Shown: one piece after another, positions 7,756-11,134 of the stretch
How the letters are laid out: each line of letters starts with the position of its first letter
Position numbering within the stretch: position 1 is the first letter of the stretch
NCBI GenBank assembly: GCA_036736205.1
Contig: DAINMX010000221.1
Span: 1 to 11,134 of the forward strand
DNA from: XYA12-FULL-58-9 sp001798605
GTDB taxonomy: Bacteria; Myxococcota; XYA12-FULL-58-9
Length of the DNA: 11,134 nt
Direction of reading: 5' to 3'
Notes under the pieces: model-generated
Seen by the model: only the letters and a program-made list of their open reading frames with translations
Databases searched by the model: none
Told to the model about the DNA's origin: nothing
Translations under genes and position numbers: made by a program

Positions 7756-8142
7756 ATGCTCAGCCACTTCATCCTTTACGTTCGAGACCAGGCCTTGAGC
7801 ACGCGGTTCTACGAGCGTGCCCTCGGCCTTGGGCCGCGCCTGAACGTGCCCGGCATGACGGAGTTTCAGCTTGGCGAGTCGGTCGTGCTCGGCCTCATGC
7901 CGGAGCGTGGGATCAAGCGCTTGCTCGGCGATGCGCTGCCCGACCCCGCCGGTGCCCACGGTATCCCGCGGGCCGAGCTCTACCTCTCCGTCGACGATCC
8001 TGGCGCCTGGCACGCGCGGGCCGTCGAGGCAGGCGCCCGCGAGGTCAGTCCCCTCCTCGCGCGCGACTGGGGTGACGAAGCCGCTTACAGCCTCGATCCC
8101 GATGGCCACGTCCTGGCGTTCGCGCGTCGGCCTGGCCTCTAA
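7756..8142 (+). CDS. VOC family protein (glyoxalase/bleomycin-resistance fold)
   Basis: 128 residues. The ATG at 7756 follows an excellent AGGAGG (7741-7746); an in-frame ATG at 7705 lacks such a site and adds a non-family leader. The pattern is typical of a single-domain VOC protein: HFILYVRD at 4-11, then a helix with FYERALGLGP (18-27), a second strand with EFQLGES (36-42), AELYLSVDDPGAWHARAVEAGA (73-94) in the second beta-alpha-beta-beta-beta unit, and SLDPDGHVLAF (112-122) at the end. The position usually held by the last metal-binding Glu (DPDGxxxE) appears to be Ala, so a complete metal site is uncertain. Members range from glyoxalases to antibiotic-binding proteins, so the substrate cannot be named. 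It is divergent from the hypothetical gene across a 150-bp spacer. Confidence 0.85.
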   Translation: MLSHFILYVRDQALSTRFYERALGLGPRLNVPGMTEFQLGESVVLGLMPERGIKRLLGDALPDPAGAHGIPRAELYLSVDDPGAWHARAVEAGAREVSPLLARDWGDEAAYSLDPDGHVLAFARRPGL

Positions 8143-8168
8143 CCGCCGGCAACGCTGCAGGAGGTTCC

Positions 8169-8248
8169 GAGTTGCGCTGAGTTGCGTTGAGTTGCGCCTG
8201 TTGGCAGGAACGGCGTGCATCAAAAACGCATCAACTGCGCTGATGCAC
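8169..8248. repeat. Triple GAGTTGCG direct repeat and GTGCATC/GATGCAC inverted repeat
   Basis: GAGTTGCG occurs at 8169-8176, 8179-8186 and 8189-8196, with a period of exactly 10 bp. A GTGCATCA (8215-8222) / TGATGCAC (8241-8248) inverted repeat follows, with a further GCATCA at 8228-8233. The array lies about 100-130 bp from the tRNA-derived repeat. That position and spacing suit arm-type binding sites of a tyrosine integrase, which is an inference. A single copy of both elements occurs at 6160-6214. Confidence 0.65.
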
Positions 8249-8260
8249 CCCTAAATGAAC

Positions 8261-8302
8261 AAGGCCGGCGAGGGAAAACCCGCGCCGGCCTTGGACTTTT
8301 TT
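8261..8302. terminator. GC-rich hairpin with T-run, probable terminator
   Basis: AAGGCCGGCG (8261-8270) and CGCCGGCCTT (8283-8292) form a perfect 10-bp stem with a 12-nt loop. On the plus strand it is followed 4 nt later by six Ts, so it could end the VOC transcript. On the minus strand it lies directly downstream of the tRNA 3' fragment, where the terminator of an intact tRNA would be expected. It may therefore be the original tRNA terminator. Confidence 0.65.
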
Positions 8303-8347
8303 GGTAGCGGGGTATGGATTTGAACCATAGACCTTCGGGTTATGAGC
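8298..8347. repeat. att site, left copy: tRNA-fMet 3' fragment
   Basis: This 50-bp segment is identical to 11071-11120. Bases 8302-8347 are the 3' 46 nt of the initiator tRNA on the minus strand, from the last anticodon-stem base before the loop to the terminal CCA. The T-run 8298-8302 belongs to the shared flank. Beyond 8347 the copies diverge at once (GCAC here, CCGA in the intact tRNA), so this copy lacks the 5' half and cannot make a tRNA. Identity ending at the anticodon stem-loop is typical of tyrosine-recombinase integration into tRNA genes. Confidence 0.9.
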
Positions 8348-8846
8348 GCACTCACACAGATTGGCAGACGAGCGTCGTTATTGAGTTTTTCAAACAATAC
8401 AACGCGCTTCATGATCCGAAAGTCCCCGCATGTCTACAACAGTCCCCTATCCTCCCCTCCATTCTGGACAAGTTCCGGACAAAGTTTGGTGGCGATATTT
8501 CTGGCTGCTCCTACTCAATTCCCATCATTTGCTCGGACATTTCTGTTCCCGAGCGCAGTAATCGCTTCGTTTCGTGTCGGCCGAATTGTTGGACACCACT
8601 AGTTGCGCAACGCCGCCCACCATGATGGCGGCCGGTGCAGCTGGGATGTGGATCTCTTCACCGACGATGCCGCGGTTGGCATCGGGCTGCAAGGGCGGCA
8701 GGCGTTCCCGGGTATGGTCAGGAAGGCTGCCCTGTCAGCCTTTCAAACCACGATGGACTCGTGCCGGCGACAATGGTAGGACCACCCTAGACGATCGATG
8801 TCCGGATGCGTATGATCAACCGCAGGGAGCCCACAGGAGAACGAAC
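8348..8846. other. Gene-free stretch inside the tRNA-bounded segment
   Basis: No convincing gene is seen in these 499 bp on either strand. The first ~250 bp look less GC-rich than the rest of the window. Frames through it are either extensions of the tRNA fragment or lack any recognisable motif and ribosome site. The last 60 bp hold the promoter and ribosome site of the next gene. Confidence 0.5.
8788..8840 (+). promoter_or_regulatory. Candidate sigma-70-type promoter and ribosome site of the DUF5678-like/protease pair
   Basis: TAGACG (8788-8793), a 17-bp spacer and TATGAT (8811-8816) match 4/6 and 5/6 of the consensus. Transcription would begin near 8823. AGGAGA (8835-8840) stands 6 nt before the ATG at 8847. 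The spacing is canonical, which makes this the best promoter candidate in the window. Confidence 0.5.
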
Positions 8847-9089
8847 ATGGCGGAGTTGGCCCAAGAGCAGGCGCTCTTCTCAGCAAATGTCGAGGAGTGG
8901 GTGCAAGGCCATACGGGTGACTTCGTCCTAATCAAGGGCACGGAGGTCGTGGGTTTCTACCCGTCGCTGCAACAGGCCTTTGCGGAGGGTTCGAAACGGT
9001 TTGGTTTGACCCCGTTCTTTGTGAAGCAGATCATCCCGGCCAATCCGCTGAACGTCTCGTTCTTTGGTGCTCATCTCCTGTCCGCGTAG
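8847..9089 (+). CDS. Small DUF5678-like protein
   Basis: 80 residues. The ATG at 8847 is chosen because of the AGGAGA ribosome site. A longer frame from 8574 has no ribosome site and its extra 91 residues look non-coding. The core GDFVLIKGTEVVGFYPSLQQAF (24-45), followed by GSKRFGLTPFFVKQI (48-62), resembles the DUF5678 pattern: a short beta-hairpin built around V-L-I-K-G-x-E-V-V-G-x-Y, then a helix, R-F-G, and P-F-x-V-K. There is no transmembrane segment or signal peptide. It ends 3 nt before the start of the aspartic protease gene. From memory, genes of this type often sit next to retropepsin-like proteases in several phyla, but no function is established to my knowledge. Confidence 0.7.
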   Translation: MAELAQEQALFSANVEEWVQGHTGDFVLIKGTEVVGFYPSLQQAFAEGSKRFGLTPFFVKQIIPANPLNVSFFGAHLLSA

Positions 9090-9092
9090 TCA

Positions 9093-9635
9093 ATGACATC
9101 ATCCGAGGCGAGGCGAAAGCAGAAGGCGCTGCAGAAGGTCCAGCGCCAGTTGGACGTGGAAGTCCCGACACTGGAGTTTGATTTTGGCCCCGCAGGGTTG
9201 ACGCAACTCGGTCCGATCATTGTCACGGACGTTGGTGTGGCCGCTTCTCACGAGGAGTCCTTGAGAACGGCCGGCAAGACCGTGCCAAAACCAGTTCGCT
9301 GCCGCCTGTTGTTGGACACTGGTGCCGACGGATGTGTCCTGAAGCACGATGTCGCGGAAGCCGTCGGACTGAAGCTGATCGCGGAGGGCGTACCTCTCCA
9401 CGGGGTTGGTGTTGACACCACTGGCAGAGTCTACATGGGTCGGATCTGGTTTCGTTGCCCGTCCAAGAAGGTCCAAGGCGCAGAACACACGATCGCGATT
9501 GAAACACAGATTACCAGTGGCAAACTTGCGACGGACCGTATTGATGGGCTGATTGGGCGCAACGCTTTGAATCGCTTCGAACTCCACTACAATGGCATGA
9601 CAGGAAGAGTCACGATGCGCTTTCACAAGCCTTAG
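9093..9635 (+). CDS. Retropepsin-like aspartic protease
   Basis: 180 residues. The active-site motif is LLLDTGADG at 72-80, with catalytic D75 in DTGA. The second signature, GLIGRNALNRF (152-162), matches the hydrophobic-hydrophobic-Gly element that closes retropepsin-like domains. The flap region lies roughly at 103-120. With a single DTGA motif, activity would require a homodimer, as in retroviral proteases. No reverse transcriptase, gag-like gene, signal peptide or membrane anchor is present, so it is a stand-alone cytoplasmic bacterial member. The first ~40 residues are charged and lie outside the fold. The ATG is 3 nt past the stop of the DUF5678-like gene with no clear Shine-Dalgarno, so translation probably depends on coupling. 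The substrate is unknown; the partner protein is one possibility (inference). Confidence 0.8.
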   Translation: MTSSEARRKQKALQKVQRQLDVEVPTLEFDFGPAGLTQLGPIIVTDVGVAASHEESLRTAGKTVPKPVRCRLLLDTGADGCVLKHDVAEAVGLKLIAEGVPLHGVGVDTTGRVYMGRIWFRCPSKKVQGAEHTIAIETQITSGKLATDRIDGLIGRNALNRFELHYNGMTGRVTMRFHKP

Positions 9636-9822
9636 ATGTGCGGAGTCACCAAGCGCCCGATGTCGGTGACGCTGCTGCGCACTGCTCCATCCCCTCCGCC
9701 CTCCATCCGACCCGGCTCTCCGCAACTGTCGTCCAGCGATGAACACGGCTCATGATCCCACACACCTGTCAGTGGATGTTGCTGTGTAAATCGCACGCTA
9801 CGATCACGAATATTCCCGTGCA

Positions 9823-10982
9823 GTCAAAATATTCATGCAGCCTCTCGGTGGTAGAAACTGAGCAATCCACCAAGTCGCTCGCGACGTATGATCGTTGATC
9901 TGGAGGTCGCCGTCTTCTTCGGGAAGAGTAGCACGTTGCCTACACCTTGATGTGGGCGCTCCTGATGATAATGGCTTTCGAATTCGGACATTGCCCGTCG
10001 GAGGGTCTTCTCTCCAAAGAGAATGAGATGGTCCAAACACTCGGATTTTGCAGATAGCACCCAGCGTTCTGCGTGGGCATTGAGATTTGGGCTGCGCGGG
10101 GGCAGGGCTAGCGGTTTGACACCGACATCCTTGAGGGTGCGCAGAAACACCGGACAGTATTTGCCGTCGCGGTCGTGGATCAGATAATCGCCAGGCTTGA
10201 TGAACCCGATGTCGGCCATGGATACATTGCGGGCAACTTGCGCCATCCAGGCTTCGTTCGGATGTGGCGTCATACCAGCGATGTGGATTTCCCTCGTCTT
10301 GATGCGGAGGAAGAACAAGACGTAGAACGTCACCAGGCCTGAGCATGTCCAGACTTCGGCCGTGAAGAAGTCGGTGCTGACGAGCAAGTTCATGTGTTGT
10401 CGAACGAACTGGCGCCACGTCGTGCTCTTGCTCCACTCGGGTGCCGGCTGGATGCCATGACGTTTGAGCACATTGCCAACCGTTTGGTCTGAGACGTCAT
10501 GGCCGAGGTTGCTCAACGCGCCTACAATGCGATCATAACCCCAACCGGTGTTTTCCTCGGCCATGCGCACGATGAGCTTCTCGATTTCAGGATCGATCGT
10601 CGGTCTGCCAGGCCCCCGACTCTTGGAACCATCAAATTTCTTGGCGACGAGCCTTCGATGCCAACCAAGGATGGTAGCAGGCTTGACGATGGCTGCGACC
10701 TCGTTGAGAGCCTTTCCGCCAAGCTTCTTGCCCAGCTTTGCGAGAGTGATTCGCTCCGGATCGGTGAGCCTGAGGCGTCCCTCGATGTGTGAGAGAAGGA
10801 TACGATTCTCAGCGGCGAGGTACTCATTGCGTTGTAGCAGCTCCTCGTCGATTGATCCTGAGATGTAAGTCAGTAACTTTTTCCAAGGCATCTTGGGTTC
10901 TACATGCTGCGACGGGTCGATGTCGATGCGATCAAGGTTGGGGTGTTTTCTCTGGCTCTACGGGTGGTTCGAGTACTTTGAC
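9823..10982. mobile_element. Possible insertion sequence limits
   Basis: GTCAAAATATTC (9823-9834) and, on the opposite strand, GTCAAAGTACTC (10971-10982) match at 10 of 12 positions and bracket the transposase, giving an element of about 1.16 kb. The left copy overlaps the transposase stop codon. No target-site duplication is visible next to them, so these limits are tentative and the real ends could lie further out. Confidence 0.3.
9833..10891 (-). CDS. DDE transposase (integrase core domain)
   Basis: 352 residues, apparently intact. The N-terminal part has a helical region beginning MPWKKLLTYISGSIDEELL, then a helix-turn-helix-like segment (about 48-85, including KPATILGWHRRL) and a GPGRP AT-hook-like motif at 93-97. 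The catalytic core follows, with a plausible triad of D174 (STDFF), D240 (LIHDRDG) and E275 (NAHAERW). The second D to E spacing is 35 residues, as in the IS3/IS481/retroviral-integrase superfamily. The C-terminus has HQERPHQGVGN (309-319). I recall nearly the same start in many chromosomal copies of this transposase group, which supports the chosen ATG although its ribosome site is weak. It is a single-frame gene, unlike two-frame IS3 elements. The exact IS family is not assigned. Confidence 0.85.
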   Translation of the reverse strand: MPWKKLLTYISGSIDEELLQRNEYLAAENRILLSHIEGRLRLTDPERITLAKLGKKLGGKALNEVAAIVKPATILGWHRRLVAKKFDGSKSRGPGRPTIDPEIEKLIVRMAEENTGWGYDRIVGALSNLGHDVSDQTVGNVLKRHGIQPAPEWSKSTTWRQFVRQHMNLLVSTDFFTAEVWTCSGLVTFYVLFFLRIKTREIHIAGMTPHPNEAWMAQVARNVSMADIGFIKPGDYLIHDRDGKYCPVFLRTLKDVGVKPLALPPRSPNLNAHAERWVLSAKSECLDHLILFGEKTLRRAMSEFESHYHQERPHQGVGNVLLFPKKTATSRSTIIRRERLGGLLSFYHREAA

Positions 10983-11033
10983 CAGACGACTAGTCAAGAA
11001 ATGGACAAAGTAGATTGTGAGACCAAGAAAGCA

Positions 11034-11066
11034 AAAAGCCCGACCAGCTAAGTGCCGGTCGGGCTT
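11034..11066 (-). terminator. Rho-independent terminator of tRNA-fMet
   Basis: Read on the minus strand, AAGCCCGACC pairs with GGTCGGGCTT (plus-strand stems at 36-45 and 57-66 after 11000) around an 11-nt loop, and T residues follow immediately. It lies just downstream of the tRNA 3' end at 11075. The hairpin differs in sequence from the one next to the left tRNA fragment. Confidence 0.85.
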
Positions 11067-11070
11067 AATG

Positions 11071-11134
<64 letters not shown>

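Noticed and set aside
8169..8196. Short CRISPR-like array
   Set aside because: The units are 8 bp at a 10-bp period, far too short for CRISPR repeats and spacers, and no cas gene is present.
8314..8625. Plus-strand frame starting MDLNHRPSGYE
   Set aside because: This is a well-known artefact of translating the complement of a tRNA 3' end. The rest has no motif or ribosome site.
9099..9746. 215-residue minus-strand frame
   Set aside because: It is antisense to the retropepsin-like gene, which carries clear active-site motifs.
9808..9834. GAATATT/AATATTC inverted repeat as a transposase terminator
   Set aside because: The 7-bp AT-rich stem has no T-tract. It more likely reflects the possible IS end.

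Overview
The window is GC-rich, densely coded bacterial DNA. It reads as an accessory (defence and mobile-element) region next to an initiator tRNA gene. The organism cannot be fixed from the sequence alone. The GC content, the Shine-Dalgarno starts and the transposase type fit a GC-rich soil or aquatic Gram-negative bacterium, perhaps of the former Deltaproteobacteria; this is a weak guess.

Positions 1-5922 carry three tightly coupled plus-strand genes that match the core of the DISARM anti-phage system: drmA (helicase, 5' end cut off by the window edge), drmB (DUF1998 protein) and drmC (phospholipase D-like protein). drmA and drmB overlap by 8 nt, and drmB and drmC overlap by 4 nt (ATGA). 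No methyltransferase follows drmC, so any drmM gene and the class-specific gene must lie upstream of the window. That is the expected order for a class 1 locus.

Positions 5923-6231 hold decayed coding sequence, including what looks like the first ~25 residues of an AbiEii/AbiGii-type nucleotidyltransferase toxin. They also hold a short block of repeats.

Positions 6232-7605 carry two minus-strand genes: a conserved hypothetical protein and, downstream of it, a small protein with an excisionase/MerR-like helix-turn-helix. Between them lies a perfect 16-bp palindrome that overlaps a plausible promoter of the HTH gene. A divergent VOC (glyoxalase-fold) gene follows at 7756-8142, then a repeat array and a strong hairpin.

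Positions 8298-11120 are bounded by a perfect 50-bp direct repeat containing the 3' 46 nt of an initiator tRNA (fMet) gene. The complete tRNA enters from the right edge on the minus strand; the left copy is a fragment. This is the signature of site-specific integration with crossover near the anticodon loop. The 2.7 kb between the copies has no integrase. It has a promoter-driven pair of genes (an 80-aa DUF5678-like protein and a retropepsin-like aspartic protease) and a full-length DDE transposase on the minus strand.

Overall this looks like successive insertions at tRNA-fMet. An integrase-less remnant sits next to the tRNA, and an older island carrying DISARM and other possible defence or regulatory genes lies further in.
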